Shown here: one piece after another, positions 17,346 through 26,136 of the stretch
Numbering within the stretch: the first letter of the stretch is position 1
Layout: every line of letters starts with the position of its first letter
Translations under genes and position numbers: made by a program
Source of the DNA: Bacteroidales bacterium
Lineage (GTDB): Bacteria; Bacteroidota; Bacteroidia; Bacteroidales; JAADJA01
Direction of reading: 5' to 3'
DNA length: 39,690 nucleotides
Assembly: GCA_026984135.1 (NCBI GenBank)
Contig: JALSSR010000214.1
Location: 1-39,690, forward strand
The notes under the pieces: model-generated
Told to the model about the DNA's origin: nothing
Database searches by the model: none
Seen by the model: the letters and a program-made list of their open reading frames with translations, nothing else

Positions 17346-17388
17346 TAAAAATTCAAATAAAAGAAAAAATAATTCTTGAAAAATATCA

Positions 17389-17403
17389 CCTTTTCGGAAA
17401 AGG
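17389..17403. promoter_or_regulatory. Palindrome CCTTTTCGGAAAAGG between divergent genes
   Basis: A perfect 7-bp inverted repeat around a single central base lies in the 115-base gap between the beta-helix lipoprotein and the C10 protease genes. It ends 4 bases before the protease -7 element, so it occupies the promoter spacer and would be well placed for a repressor. No regulator can be named. Confidence 0.35.
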
Positions 17404-17407
17404 TTTA

Positions 17408-17415
17408 TATTTTTG
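17408..17415 (+). promoter_or_regulatory. -7 promoter element of the C10 protease gene
   Basis: TATTTTTG is an exact TAnnTTTG match, 20 bases upstream of the ATG at 17436. No -33 TTTG is found at the standard spacing. Confidence 0.5.
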
Positions 17416-17435
17416 AGCTATAATTTTCTATTATT

Positions 17436-18815
17436 ATGAAACATCTATTTACCTTAATGATTATATTTTGTTTTGTGGTCATAAATACTTTACCGGCAAA
17501 ACAAGTTACAAAACCGCAAGCAAAAATTGTTGCAAAAAATTTTTTCATTGAAAAAACCGGCCTGACGGAAAAAGATTTATTGTTCGGGTTGGACTTCACA
17601 ATTGCAAATAATGATGAGACCGTTTATTATGTATTTAACATAAACAACGGTTTTGTAATAGTAACAGCTAATGATGCACTATTCCCGATTATTGCCTATT
17701 CTTTTGAAAGTAATTATTCCGGAGACGGTTTTCCTTCAGGATTTGAATTTTGGATGGAAAACTATTCAAAACAGATACTATATGCAAAAATAAATAATAA
17801 CAAGGCAAGCAGTGCGGTTTCCGCAGTTTGGAAAAAGTATTTCACAGGCAACATTGATCCGGGGAAAACCGGTTTCTCAATTGAACCTCTTCTTTCCACA
17901 ACCTGGGGGCAAGGGTGTTATTACAACACGGCTCTCCCTGATGAAGAACAAGGGCCTTGCGGCCATCTTTATACCGGTTGTGTTGCAACTGCAATGGCTC
18001 AGATTATGAAATACTATAACTATCCCGAAAGCGGCACCGGCTCGTACGGCTACAACACAAGCTACGGCTATGTTGAAGCCGATTTTGAAAATACCGTTTT
18101 TGATTGGGAAGCAATGGAAAACCATTTGACGGATGAAAATGAGGCTGTAGCCCTTTTGATGTATAACGTTACTATAAGTTTAAACTCACAGTTTTTCCCG
18201 GAGGGTACCGGTGCATACGACACTACCGTACCGGGTGCTTTATTCAAATATTTCAAATACAAACCCGATGCACATTTCTATTTTCGTGATGAATATCCTG
18301 ACGACTGGAAGGCATTACTCCGCTCCGAGCTTGATGAACACCGGCCTGTGCTGTATGGCGGCGTTACGGATGAAAACTATGGCCATACACTGGTATGCGA
18401 CGGCTATCAGGATACGGCATTCTTCCATTTCAACTGGGGTTCGGGCGGAAACTACAACGGCTATTTTTATCTCGATACACTTATTGCAGCCGGATACAAC
18501 TTCTACAAATGGCAGGATGCGGTGGTAGGAATTGAACCTGCAACGATAGGTATTAACAATCATAATACACCGAAAAGTGTGTCGGTTTATCCCAATCCTT
18601 CAAAAGGAGAGATATTCATTGATTTCAAAGATTATGAACCTGACAATGTTGAAGTTTCTCTTTTCGATTTGGCCGGTAAAAAAGTATTTAATAGGGAGTT
18701 TGAAGATAAAATTAATAACTATAAAATTAATGTTCAAGGTTTGAAAGGTATGTATTTAATGCACATAAATTCCAAAGATAAAATGTTTTTTTCAAAAATT
18801 TCAATTACAGATTAA
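17436..18815 (+). CDS. C10-family (streptopain-like) cysteine protease with T9SS sorting domain
   Basis: A 459-residue secreted protease. A signal peptide (1-21) is followed by a propeptide of about 120 residues with the inhibitor-like segment YYVFNINNGFVIVTAND found in SpeB-type and PrtT-type precursors. The peptidase domain (about 150-370) carries the nucleophile Cys182 in TGCVATAMAQIMKYY, the catalytic His317 in YGHTLVCDGY, and FHFNWGSGGNYNGYF with Trp334. The C-terminal 80 residues (VSVYPNPSKGEIFID to MYLMHINSKDKMFFSKISI) are a T9SS type A sorting domain. Base composition returns to that of the housekeeping genes. It ends 10 bases from the convergent lpxB. Its role is probably extracellular protein degradation. 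Confidence 0.92.
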   Translation: MKHLFTLMIIFCFVVINTLPAKQVTKPQAKIVAKNFFIEKTGLTEKDLLFGLDFTIANNDETVYYVFNINNGFVIVTANDALFPIIAYSFESNYSGDGFPSGFEFWMENYSKQILYAKINNNKASSAVSAVWKKYFTGNIDPGKTGFSIEPLLSTTWGQGCYYNTALPDEEQGPCGHLYTGCVATAMAQIMKYYNYPESGTGSYGYNTSYGYVEADFENTVFDWEAMENHLTDENEAVALLMYNVTISLNSQFFPEGTGAYDTTVPGALFKYFKYKPDAHFYFRDEYPDDWKALLRSELDEHRPVLYGGVTDENYGHTLVCDGYQDTAFFHFNWGSGGNYNGYFYLDTLIAAGYNFYKWQDAVVGIEPATIGINNHNTPKSVSVYPNPSKGEIFIDFKDYEPDNVEVSLFDLAGKKVFNREFEDKINNYKINVQGLKGMYLMHINSKDKMFFSKISITD

Positions 18816-18825
18816 GTTGGTTGCA

Positions 18826-19947
18826 CTACGAAATTTGTCTAACAATCAACTCAGCAGTTTTTCTTGAAGCTCCCGGTCCGCCGAGTTTTTTCTTCAAGCG
18901 GGAATAATCTTCCTCTATTCGCTTCCGGCCATTTTTATCTTTTGTTATTTTTTTTAGCTCATTTACCAGATTCTCTGTTGTCAGTTCATTCTGTATTAAC
19001 TCTTTTACAACTTCCCTGCCCATTATTAAATTGACAAGCGAAATATATTTTATGATATCTTTATCTATCACCATTTTTGCTATTAAGTAGGAGACGGGGT
19101 TGCCTTTGTAGCAAACGACTTCGGGAACACCGAAAAGGGCGGTTTCAAGAGTTGCCGTTCCTGAAGTCACAAGAGCGGCAATGGCATTCTGCAACAGCTT
19201 GTGTGTTTGGTCATAAACAATTCCAATGCTGTAATTCCCTGTTATTTCATCGTAAAAATCCTTTTCCACAGAAGGTGCCCCGGCAATTACAAATTGGTAT
19301 CCCGGAAAGTTGTCCTGCACAGAGAGCATAATCGGTAGCATTTTTTTTATCTCCTGCCTGCGGCTTCCCGGCAGCAGAGCTATAACCGGCTTATCGGGCA
19401 AGTCATTATTTTTGAAAAAGAGACCGGTATCTCCTTCCGGCAGTTGTTCGATCATATCCAACAAAGGATGTCCTACAAAATCAACTTCATAATCGTATTT
19501 TGCATAAAAATCCTTTTCAAAGGGAAGAATCACGAACATTCGATCAACAAATTTTTTGATTTTGTGAACCCTCGACTTTTTCCATGCCCAAACCTGCGGA
19601 GAGATATAATAAAAGACTTTAAATCCTTCATTGTGTGCAAACTCCGCAATTCGAAGGTTAAATCCTGGATAATCAACAAGTATTACTGCATCGGGTTTAT
19701 GGGAGAGAATATCTTTTTTACAAAACTTAATATTTCCAAGTATTGTTTTCAGGTTTGCAATTACCTCAATAAAGCCCATAAAAGCAAGATTGCGGTAATG
19801 CTTCACGAGTTCACCGCCTTGTTGCTTCATCAAATCTCCACCCCAAAAACGGAATTGTGCGGAACTATCAACATTTTTAAGCTCCTTCATCAGATTTGAA
19901 GCATGCAAATCGCCTGAGGCTTCACCGGCTATGATGTAATATTTCAT
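18826..19947 (-). CDS. lpxB: Lipid-A-disaccharide synthase
   Basis: A 373-residue GT19 glycosyltransferase that condenses UDP-2,3-diacylglucosamine with lipid X at the inner membrane. Hallmarks are the N-terminal YIIAGEASGDLHASNL, the PQVWAWKKSRVHKIKK segment, LPGSRRQEI in the middle, and SGTATLETALFGVPEVVCYKGN in the nucleotide-binding half. Length is normal. It is the last gene of the surE / small membrane protein / lpxB operon, and its ATG overlaps the preceding stop by one base (TAATG). Confidence 0.96.
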   Translation of the reverse strand: MKYYIIAGEASGDLHASNLMKELKNVDSSAQFRFWGGDLMKQQGGELVKHYRNLAFMGFIEVIANLKTILGNIKFCKKDILSHKPDAVILVDYPGFNLRIAEFAHNEGFKVFYYISPQVWAWKKSRVHKIKKFVDRMFVILPFEKDFYAKYDYEVDFVGHPLLDMIEQLPEGDTGLFFKNNDLPDKPVIALLPGSRRQEIKKMLPIMLSVQDNFPGYQFVIAGAPSVEKDFYDEITGNYSIGIVYDQTHKLLQNAIAALVTSGTATLETALFGVPEVVCYKGNPVSYLIAKMVIDKDIIKYISLVNLIMGREVVKELIQNELTTENLVNELKKITKDKNGRKRIEEDYSRLKKKLGGPGASRKTAELIVRQIS

Positions 19948-20237
19948 TAAAAAATATAGCTTTTAAACAAGAAAAACAACATCACCGAAACAAAAGTAAT
20001 TACAAGAACTCCGTTTCCGCTTTTTTCATATTTCAGGGTAACAAAATAATATCGAAAGTAAACCAGGTTAACAAATATACTGACAAGAACCTGCGTTTCG
20101 GGGTCGAACCAAAGTTTTGCCACATCAATTAACAAAAGAAACCAATTCATAAGCCATATAACTCCGAACATCAATACGGGAGATATAAAGCCTATAAACA
20201 GTCCGAAGACGAAATTATCTTTTTTCAGTACATTCAT
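19947..20237 (-). CDS. Small membrane protein of unknown function between surE and lpxB
   Basis: A 96-residue protein with three predicted membrane segments: residues about 9-37, 47-65 and 75-95. An Asp-Pro-Glu-Thr loop lies between the first two. I do not recognise a named family. The overlap of its stop with the lpxB start (TAATG) and a 12-base gap from surE make it a real operon member. The setting suggests a link to envelope or lipid A metabolism, but that is inference from position only. Confidence 0.75.
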   Translation of the reverse strand: MNVLKKDNFVFGLFIGFISPVLMFGVIWLMNWFLLLIDVAKLWFDPETQVLVSIFVNLVYFRYYFVTLKYEKSGNGVLVITFVSVMLFFLFKSYIF

Positions 20238-20249
20238 TATTCCTTAAAG

Positions 20250-21020
20250 CTAAATTTCAAATTTCCACTTCTCAATCTCCCTAATAGCTTTATGAGCAGT
20301 TAAATCATAATGCACCGGAACTACCGCTACATAGTTATTTGCCAAAGCCATGGAATCGGTATCGGGAGAAGTATCGCCGTCTTCAAAGACGCCGGTAAGC
20401 CAGAAATATCTTCTTTTATGAGGGTCCAGCCTTTCGTCGAACTCTTCGGCCCATCTACCCTTTGCCTGCCGGCACACTTTTATTCCTTTAATATCTTTTT
20501 TCGGGACAGCCGGAAAGTTCACATTCAGGCAAGTGCCTTCGGGTAAACCGTTTTTCAGTACATTGGTAATTATTGTTTTTATATAATCGTCAACGGCACT
20601 GAAATCGGCATTTCGTGAGTAGTCGTTAAGTGAAAACCCGATTGCCGGTATTCCGTCAATAGTAGCTTCAATTACGGCTGCCATAGTTCCAGAATAGACA
20701 ACATTGACAGAAGCATTTGAGCCGTGATTGATACCTGAGAGTACAAGTGTGGGTTTCTCGCCGAGTACTATCTGCTCGCCAAGCTTAACGGCATCAACGG
20801 GAGTACCGTTACAGCTATATTCCACATATCCGTCACCCTCATCCTGTTTAAACAGTCTTAAAGGAGAAGAAACCGTTATGGCATGCGACATTCCGGACTG
20901 TGGTTTGTCGGGAGCTACAACGGCAACATCCCCGAATTGACGGGCAATTTCAATTAGTTTCCGCAGTCCGGGAGCGTGTATTCCGTCATCGTTTGTAATC
21001 AGTATCAAAGGTATATCCAT
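20250..21020 (-). CDS. surE: 5'/3'-nucleotidase SurE
   Basis: A 256-residue metal-dependent phosphatase acting on nucleoside monophosphates. The metal-binding LITNDDGIHAPG motif includes Asp11 and Asp12. Ser42 (QSGMSHA) and Asn98 (SGINHGSN) complete the site, followed by VYSGTMAAVIEA. Length is normal for bacterial SurE. It heads the operon with the small membrane protein and lpxB, an arrangement recalled from other Bacteroidota. A -7 promoter element lies at 21050-21057. Confidence 0.95.
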   Translation of the reverse strand: MDIPLILITNDDGIHAPGLRKLIEIARQFGDVAVVAPDKPQSGMSHAITVSSPLRLFKQDEGDGYVEYSCNGTPVDAVKLGEQIVLGEKPTLVLSGINHGSNASVNVVYSGTMAAVIEATIDGIPAIGFSLNDYSRNADFSAVDDYIKTIITNVLKNGLPEGTCLNVNFPAVPKKDIKGIKVCRQAKGRWAEEFDERLDPHKRRYFWLTGVFEDGDTSPDTDSMALANNYVAVVPVHYDLTAHKAIREIEKWKFEI

Positions 21021-21049
21021 TCACGTAGTTTATTATACAGTTCAAAGTG

Positions 21050-21057
21050 CAAAATTA
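21050..21057 (-). promoter_or_regulatory. -7 promoter element of the surE-lpxB operon
   Basis: The minus strand reads TAATTTTG, an exact TAnnTTTG match 29 bases before the surE ATG. It separates this operon from the glucosamine genes that end at 21089. Confidence 0.5.
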
Positions 21058-21088
21058 CGTGAAATTATGATACGAATTTATGTCGCTA

Positions 21089-22999
21089 TTATTTTAAATA
21101 TTCCACAAACAGCTCAACAGCTTCATACTCGGCCATTCCCAGCTTATCATATTTACGTGCTGTGTCGCGGTTGCGCTCAATGGCAAAACGCCAGATTTCA
21201 ATTTCGTCGAATCCCGGGAACATTATCTCTTTCTGACTTGCATGACGAAATATTGCGGCACGTTTTTTCTTCAGTTCATCAGGACTTACGGGAACCGCCA
21301 TATCCACATCCGCAATGTTCCACTCTTTCCAGGTTCCGTGATAGAGCCACACTCTGCAATCGGACAACCAGCTTTCCTCTTTCACTTCATCCAAAGCCTT
21401 TGTTATCCCGTCGAAACATTTACGGTGTGTTCCATGCGGATCGGTCAAATCACCGGCTGCATAAATCTGGTGAGGCCGAATTTTTCGCATCACCTCCGTT
21501 ATCAGATTTACATCTTCTTGTGTGAGAGAGTATTTTTTAATTGTTCCCGTTTCATAAAAAGGCATTCTCAGGAAGATAATATGATCGTCGGGAATACCGA
21601 GAAAACGGCAGGCCAGACGGGCTTCGGCTTCTCTTATGAATGTTTTGAGCCGCCTCATCTCACTTGTGTCAATGTCACCCGGTTTCTTTTCCGCAATCTC
21701 TTTTCTTATTGCTTCGATATCAACCGAAAGAGTATGGGAAACATTTTCGGAAAAATATAGAAATCTAAGTACGATATCATCGGTTACGGCAATATTGCCT
21801 GATGTTTGATAACCGACAAATACTTCGTGTCCCTGTTGCACCAATCGGTTTATTGTGCCTCCCATTGCAAGCATATCGTCGGCCGGATGCGGACTGAACA
21901 CCAACACCCTTTTCGGATACGGTTTGGCACGTTCGGGACGCTGCGAATCGTCGGCATTGGGTTTGCCGCCGGGCCATCCCGTGATACTTTTCTGAAGCAT
22001 ATTGAAAACTCTCAGATTTATATCGTATGCCGGTCCGTGGCTGACAACCATATCTCCGAGACTGTTATCGTTATAATCGCGGTTTGTCAGCTTTAGGATG
22101 GGTTTATCGAGTTTTTCACAAAGCCAGATGGTAGCTTTTCGGATAAGTCTGTCGTTCCACTGTATATCCCGAACCAACCAGGGAGTTCGGAAACGTGTAA
22201 GTTCCGCACCTGCCTCTTTATCAAGAATAATGGTTGTGTCGGGATGATTTTGAAGATATGTAGCAGGGACAGAATCCACAACGGGGCCTTCAATGGCCTT
22301 TTTTATAATTGAAGCCTTTTTTTCACCCCAGGCCATAAGAATAATTTTCCTTGCCTGCATAATTGTACCCACACCCATTGTTATTGCTTTGCGCGGCACG
22401 TTATCCTGCGAATGAAAATCTCCGGCAGCATCTGCAATAGTCAGTGAGTCAAGCGTAACCATACGCGTTGGGGAATTAATTCCCGAGCCGGGTTCGTTAA
22501 AACCTATGTGTCCGGTTCGTCCAATTCCAAGTATTTGTAAATCAATTCCTCCGGCCTCACGAATAGCAGTTTCGTAATTTTGACAAAAGTCATAAACTTC
22601 ATCTTCCGGTATTGTACCGTCAGGTATATGAATGTTCGACCGGGGAATATCAACATGATTAAAAAGGTGCTCGTGCATAAAATACCAGTAGCTCTGAACA
22701 TGCTCCTTGGGAATGGGAAAATATTCATCAAGATTAAAGGTAATTACATTTTTAAAACTCAAGCCTTCTTCCTTATGCATCCTGACCAGTTCACGGTAAA
22801 CACCCACCGGACTTGAGCCTGTGGCAAGCCCCAGCACACACTTCTCACCAGCATCATTCTTTTTGCGGATAAGTGAGGCTATTGTACCCGCCACCTTTTT
22901 TGATGCTATATCCGCATCATCATATATTTCCGCAAACATCTTCTCGAATTTCCGTTCGAGACGTTCCTTAACTTCAAGGTTTTTCAAATTATTTTTCAT
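21089..22999 (-). CDS. nagB: Glucosamine-6-phosphate deaminase fused to a PIG-L-type deacetylase domain
   Basis: A 636-residue fusion. Residues 1-300 are NagB-like: GLATGSSPVGVYRE (58-70), FNLDEYF with Asp91, and GIGRTGHIGFNEPGS (158-172). This part would convert glucosamine-6-phosphate to fructose-6-phosphate and ammonia. Thr162 stands where E. coli NagB has Asp141 of the ring-opening triad; I recall this change across the Bacteroidota fusions. Residues 360-636 are PIG-L/LmbE-like: FSPHPADDMLAMGG at 368-381 and DPHGTHRKCFD later. The usual PHPDDE motif has Ala373 in place of the catalytic Asp, so deacetylase activity is doubtful. It is the last gene of the left arm, and its start overlaps the end of the ROK gene by 4 bases (ATGA). 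Confidence 0.9.
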   Translation of the reverse strand: MKNNLKNLEVKERLERKFEKMFAEIYDDADIASKKVAGTIASLIRKKNDAGEKCVLGLATGSSPVGVYRELVRMHKEEGLSFKNVITFNLDEYFPIPKEHVQSYWYFMHEHLFNHVDIPRSNIHIPDGTIPEDEVYDFCQNYETAIREAGGIDLQILGIGRTGHIGFNEPGSGINSPTRMVTLDSLTIADAAGDFHSQDNVPRKAITMGVGTIMQARKIILMAWGEKKASIIKKAIEGPVVDSVPATYLQNHPDTTIILDKEAGAELTRFRTPWLVRDIQWNDRLIRKATIWLCEKLDKPILKLTNRDYNDNSLGDMVVSHGPAYDINLRVFNMLQKSITGWPGGKPNADDSQRPERAKPYPKRVLVFSPHPADDMLAMGGTINRLVQQGHEVFVGYQTSGNIAVTDDIVLRFLYFSENVSHTLSVDIEAIRKEIAEKKPGDIDTSEMRRLKTFIREAEARLACRFLGIPDDHIIFLRMPFYETGTIKKYSLTQEDVNLITEVMRKIRPHQIYAAGDLTDPHGTHRKCFDGITKALDEVKEESWLSDCRVWLYHGTWKEWNIADVDMAVPVSPDELKKKRAAIFRHASQKEIMFPGFDEIEIWRFAIERNRDTARKYDKLGMAEYEAVELFVEYLK

Positions 23000-23862
23000 T
23001 TTTTCATACTTTGATTATGAGCATCAAAATATAGTGCGGCAGCCCCCAGTACTGCAATATCCTCCTGTTCCGATGCTACTATTTTCAACTTACTCACTGC
23101 ATGTTTATATGGAAATGTTTTGACAACATCCCACATACTTTTTTCAAAATAGGGGAAAGCTCCGGAGAGTGGGCCTCCTATAACAATGATTTCGGGGTCA
23201 ATTGTAAAAAGAATTGTTTTAATCAAATATCCGAGGTCGGTTCCGTAATGCTCAAAGATAGCAAGCGCAATTTTATCTTTCTTTTTAGCCCTGTTAAGAA
23301 AAGTGTTTGCCGAAACGCCGTATTTATACTCAAAATAAGCATCATTAAGATAATATTCATAATTAAAATGACGAAACGGTATTTCGCCGAATTCTCCCGC
23401 ACCGCAATTAGTTCCGGAGTATAGATGTCCCTGGAAAATTATTCCCGCACCAACTCCGGCACCAAGTATCAAACCTGCACTGTTGTTATACCCGGCTGCT
23501 TTTCCGAAATACATTTCACCTATGGCGAAGCAGTTGGCGTCATTATTAACATAAACCTTCATATTAAAATGACTTTCAAGTATTTCCTTAATATGAACTT
23601 CGCGCCAGGAGGGAATGTTCTGCACTTTGTAAACAATACCCTTTTCTACATCAACGAGACTGGGAACGCCAATTCCTATTCCCGCTACTTCAGTATCCTT
23701 AACTTCATTAATAATTCCGAATACTTCAGCAAGCACCTCATCCTCAGGCGCCCTGTTGTTAATTTTTCTGGTAATACTCTTTTCGATTTTGCCGTTTTTT
23801 ACTTTTCCGGCTACAAGTGTTTTTCCTCCGAAAGATATTCCAATTACCGAATTGTTCAACAT
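22996..23862 (-). CDS. ROK-family protein with degenerate nucleotide-binding motifs
   Basis: A 288-residue ROK-fold protein clearly paralogous to its neighbour at 23902; both share VQNIPSW, NDANCFA and the GEFG region. The catalytic-base Asp108 (NNDAN) is kept. The phosphate-1 motif reads GISFGGKT, where the neighbour has GVDLGGTK, losing the conserved Asp (Ser10) and Thr (Lys14). Phosphate-2 reads GAGVGAG instead of GTGMGGG. The CxCGxxGCxE zinc motif typical of many ROK proteins is absent. It could be a divergent sugar kinase, a sugar-binding sensor, or a subunit of a kinase heterodimer. It overlaps nagB by 4 bases. Confidence 0.8.
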   Translation of the reverse strand: MLNNSVIGISFGGKTLVAGKVKNGKIEKSITRKINNRAPEDEVLAEVFGIINEVKDTEVAGIGIGVPSLVDVEKGIVYKVQNIPSWREVHIKEILESHFNMKVYVNNDANCFAIGEMYFGKAAGYNNSAGLILGAGVGAGIIFQGHLYSGTNCGAGEFGEIPFRHFNYEYYLNDAYFEYKYGVSANTFLNRAKKKDKIALAIFEHYGTDLGYLIKTILFTIDPEIIVIGGPLSGAFPYFEKSMWDVVKTFPYKHAVSKLKIVASEQEDIAVLGAAALYFDAHNQSMKK

Positions 23863-23901
23863 AGTTACATCGTTTAGTTAATATTTGCTATCTTGATTTT
23901 T

Positions 23902-24798
23902 TCAATTTTCACTTAGTGCGCTTTCAACGGCACGCTGTTTCTTTCTGTCAAGATAGAGTGATGCCGCACCGAGCACGGCGATATTTTTCACATCCGAAAA
24001 GATAACCTCAAAGTCGCGCATAGCTCGCGGAAAAGGAAAATCGGATATGGATTTCCACATACTGTCAACAAAAAATTTACTTGCCTGCGCCACCGATCCT
24101 CCGACAATCACTTTTCGGGGATCAACGGCAAGCTTAATGGTCTTTATTGCATTCCCGAGGTGCATGCCGAATTCTTCAAAGGCTTTTAATGCAAGTTTAT
24201 CCCCCCGGAATGCAGCCTCTGTCAACTCTTCGCCCTTGAAACCGTATTTTGCGATAAAAAATTTGCCGCTACAGTAATCTTCATAAATAGAATCGAGATA
24301 CGGAATATTTCCAAATTCACCCGAACCGCAATGCGCATCCGAAATCAGAAACCCGGACTTGATTATTCCACCTCCCATACCTGTTCCGAGAGTCAAGCCG
24401 ACAAAATCATCTTCATTTTTCCCTTTCCCGAACCTTGATTCGCCGAGTGCAAAACAGTTTGCATCGTTGTCAAGATAAACGGGGACTTTAAAATGGGTTT
24501 CCAGAATATTTCCAAGATGAACCTCTTTCCAGGATGGTATATTCTGAACATCGTTTACAACACCCTCATCCCTGTCAACTAAGCCCGGAATACCGATTCC
24601 TATACCGAGAACCTGTTCGTCAAAAAGTTTGTCAATCACCTCAATGATGACATTTATTATATCTCGCGGGTCGTTACTGTTAGCAGGAATCAGCTTATAA
24701 ACAACTTCTCCCAGCTCAGCGCCGTCAATCCTGCCTGCAGCAACCTTTGTGCCGCCGAGATCAACTCCTATCAATGCTCCGTTATTTGATAATACCAT
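23902..24798 (-). CDS. ROK-family sugar kinase, probable glucosamine or glucose kinase
   Basis: A 298-residue kinase with intact ATP-binding motifs: GVDLGGTKVAAG at 11-22, catalytic Asp112 in DNDANCFALGE, phosphate-2 GTGMGGG (138-144), and VIVGGSV in the adenosine region. It lacks the Cys-rich zinc motif, having HCGSGEFG at 156-163. ROK kinases of this type phosphorylate glucose, GlcNAc, mannose or glucosamine. Its place between a sugar importer and glucosamine-6-phosphate deaminase points to glucosamine kinase, which is inference. Its ATG overlaps the importer stop by one base (TAATG), and its paralogue follows after 39 bases. Confidence 0.88.
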   Translation of the reverse strand: MVLSNNGALIGVDLGGTKVAAGRIDGAELGEVVYKLIPANSNDPRDIINVIIEVIDKLFDEQVLGIGIGIPGLVDRDEGVVNDVQNIPSWKEVHLGNILETHFKVPVYLDNDANCFALGESRFGKGKNEDDFVGLTLGTGMGGGIIKSGFLISDAHCGSGEFGNIPYLDSIYEDYCSGKFFIAKYGFKGEELTEAAFRGDKLALKAFEEFGMHLGNAIKTIKLAVDPRKVIVGGSVAQASKFFVDSMWKSISDFPFPRAMRDFEVIFSDVKNIAVLGAASLYLDRKKQRAVESALSEN

Positions 24799-26051
24799 TA
24801 TGATTTGAATATTTCTTTAATACTAATTGTTTTATTACTGATTATGGGTTTTGCCCAAAAACTAATGCTCAGGATATAACCGAGCGTTACAAAAAGGAAT
24901 ATCATACCCGTTTTCAATGAAGTCAGGTCGCTGATACCTCCAATAAGAATCTGAACTATTGCCCCTCCTGCGATACCTGTCATCAGAATGCCGGCAAATG
25001 AACCGTGATGTTTTGAAACCGAGTTAAGACCAAGCGAAACAATAACGGGATACATCACCGAAAGGAAAAATCCCGATACCGGAAAAGCCCACAATGCTAT
25101 CTTAGCACCTCCAAACAAACCCGCTATCAAACTGAAAATTGCAAGCACCGTAAACCACCTCAGAACCTGTTTGCTGTCAACAAGTTTCAGGAGTATCAAC
25201 CCGAGAACGCCACCGATTGTCATCAAACCCCAGAAATAGGATACGGCATCGGCACCCACGGTATCCGGATCGAAACCGTGATAGACATTCAGAAATTTGG
25301 ACATCCAATAGGAGATACCCTGCTCCGTCCCCACATAGGTAAATATTCCGAGAAAATAGAGAATAACATATTTGTTTTTAAATAATTCAACATAGCTTTC
25401 CTTTGACCCGACCTTTTCATCTTCCTGAAGTTCCACTTTCGGGAACCTGACAAAAAAGATAACGGCTATCATCAAAATACTTAATAGCGCAAAAACCCAA
25501 TAAACCGACACCCAAGACATTTCTTGCGGTACAAGTCCGGTCATCATTCCGATAAACGGTTTCCCGACATTTCCTTTATCAATATTTGTAACAAGATACG
25601 AATACATTTGCGGACTGATGAACGAAGCAAGCCCAAAGATAAGTTGTGCCAAAACGGAATTAAAAGCATAATGTTCTTCTCCGCCTGCAACCCGCAACAG
25701 CGGATTGATAACAACCTGAAGCACCGCCATTCCTGTTCCAATGGTAAAAAGTGAGACAACAAAAACATTGAATCCGGGATAAAGTGCAAATATAAGTGCT
25801 CCGAGAAAAGCAAGCATAAAAGCAAGTATCATCATTCTTTTTTCACCCCATTTTTCAAGTAAAAATCCCGAAGGAATTGACATCACTCCATAGGCAATGA
25901 AAAATGCAAAGGGCAGAAAACCGGCCATTGTCTCCGTAAGACTGTAACTTGCCGACACATTCGGATTTAATGCTCCCAAAATATTTGTCAAAAAGGAAAT
26001 GACAAAAAAGGTAACAAGAATCAGAGCTACTATTATATAATTTCGTTTCAT
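24798..26051 (-). CDS. MFS sugar transporter, FucP/FHS type
   Basis: A 417-residue major facilitator with about 12 membrane segments. The first half has FFVISFLTNILGALNP, the PSGFLLEKWGEKRMM loop and NPLLRVAGGEEHYAFN, which resemble FucP/NagP/glucose-galactose porters of Bacteroidota. This family imports fucose, glucose, GlcNAc or related monosaccharides by proton symport. The ATG at 26051 is preferred over one at 26093 because it places the first charged residues directly before the first helix. It sits between the GH2 enzyme (85-base gap) and the kinase (1-base overlap), so glucosamine is the likely cargo by context. Confidence 0.88.
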   Translation of the reverse strand: MKRNYIIVALILVTFFVISFLTNILGALNPNVSASYSLTETMAGFLPFAFFIAYGVMSIPSGFLLEKWGEKRMMILAFMLAFLGALIFALYPGFNVFVVSLFTIGTGMAVLQVVINPLLRVAGGEEHYAFNSVLAQLIFGLASFISPQMYSYLVTNIDKGNVGKPFIGMMTGLVPQEMSWVSVYWVFALLSILMIAVIFFVRFPKVELQEDEKVGSKESYVELFKNKYVILYFLGIFTYVGTEQGISYWMSKFLNVYHGFDPDTVGADAVSYFWGLMTIGGVLGLILLKLVDSKQVLRWFTVLAIFSLIAGLFGGAKIALWAFPVSGFFLSVMYPVIVSLGLNSVSKHHGSFAGILMTGIAGGAIVQILIGGISDLTSLKTGMIFLFVTLGYILSISFWAKPIISNKTISIKEIFKS

Positions 26052-26136
26052 CCGTTTATAATTATTTATTAAAACTTTACTACACTTGTCCAATCATTAT
26101 ACTTGAAAATTTACTCCGTTTCACCCGGGGCAAATC

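Noticed and set aside
17321-17389. Longer start for the beta-helix lipoprotein
   Set aside because: The added 23 residues spoil the lipoprotein signal, and the region contains the -7 promoter element.
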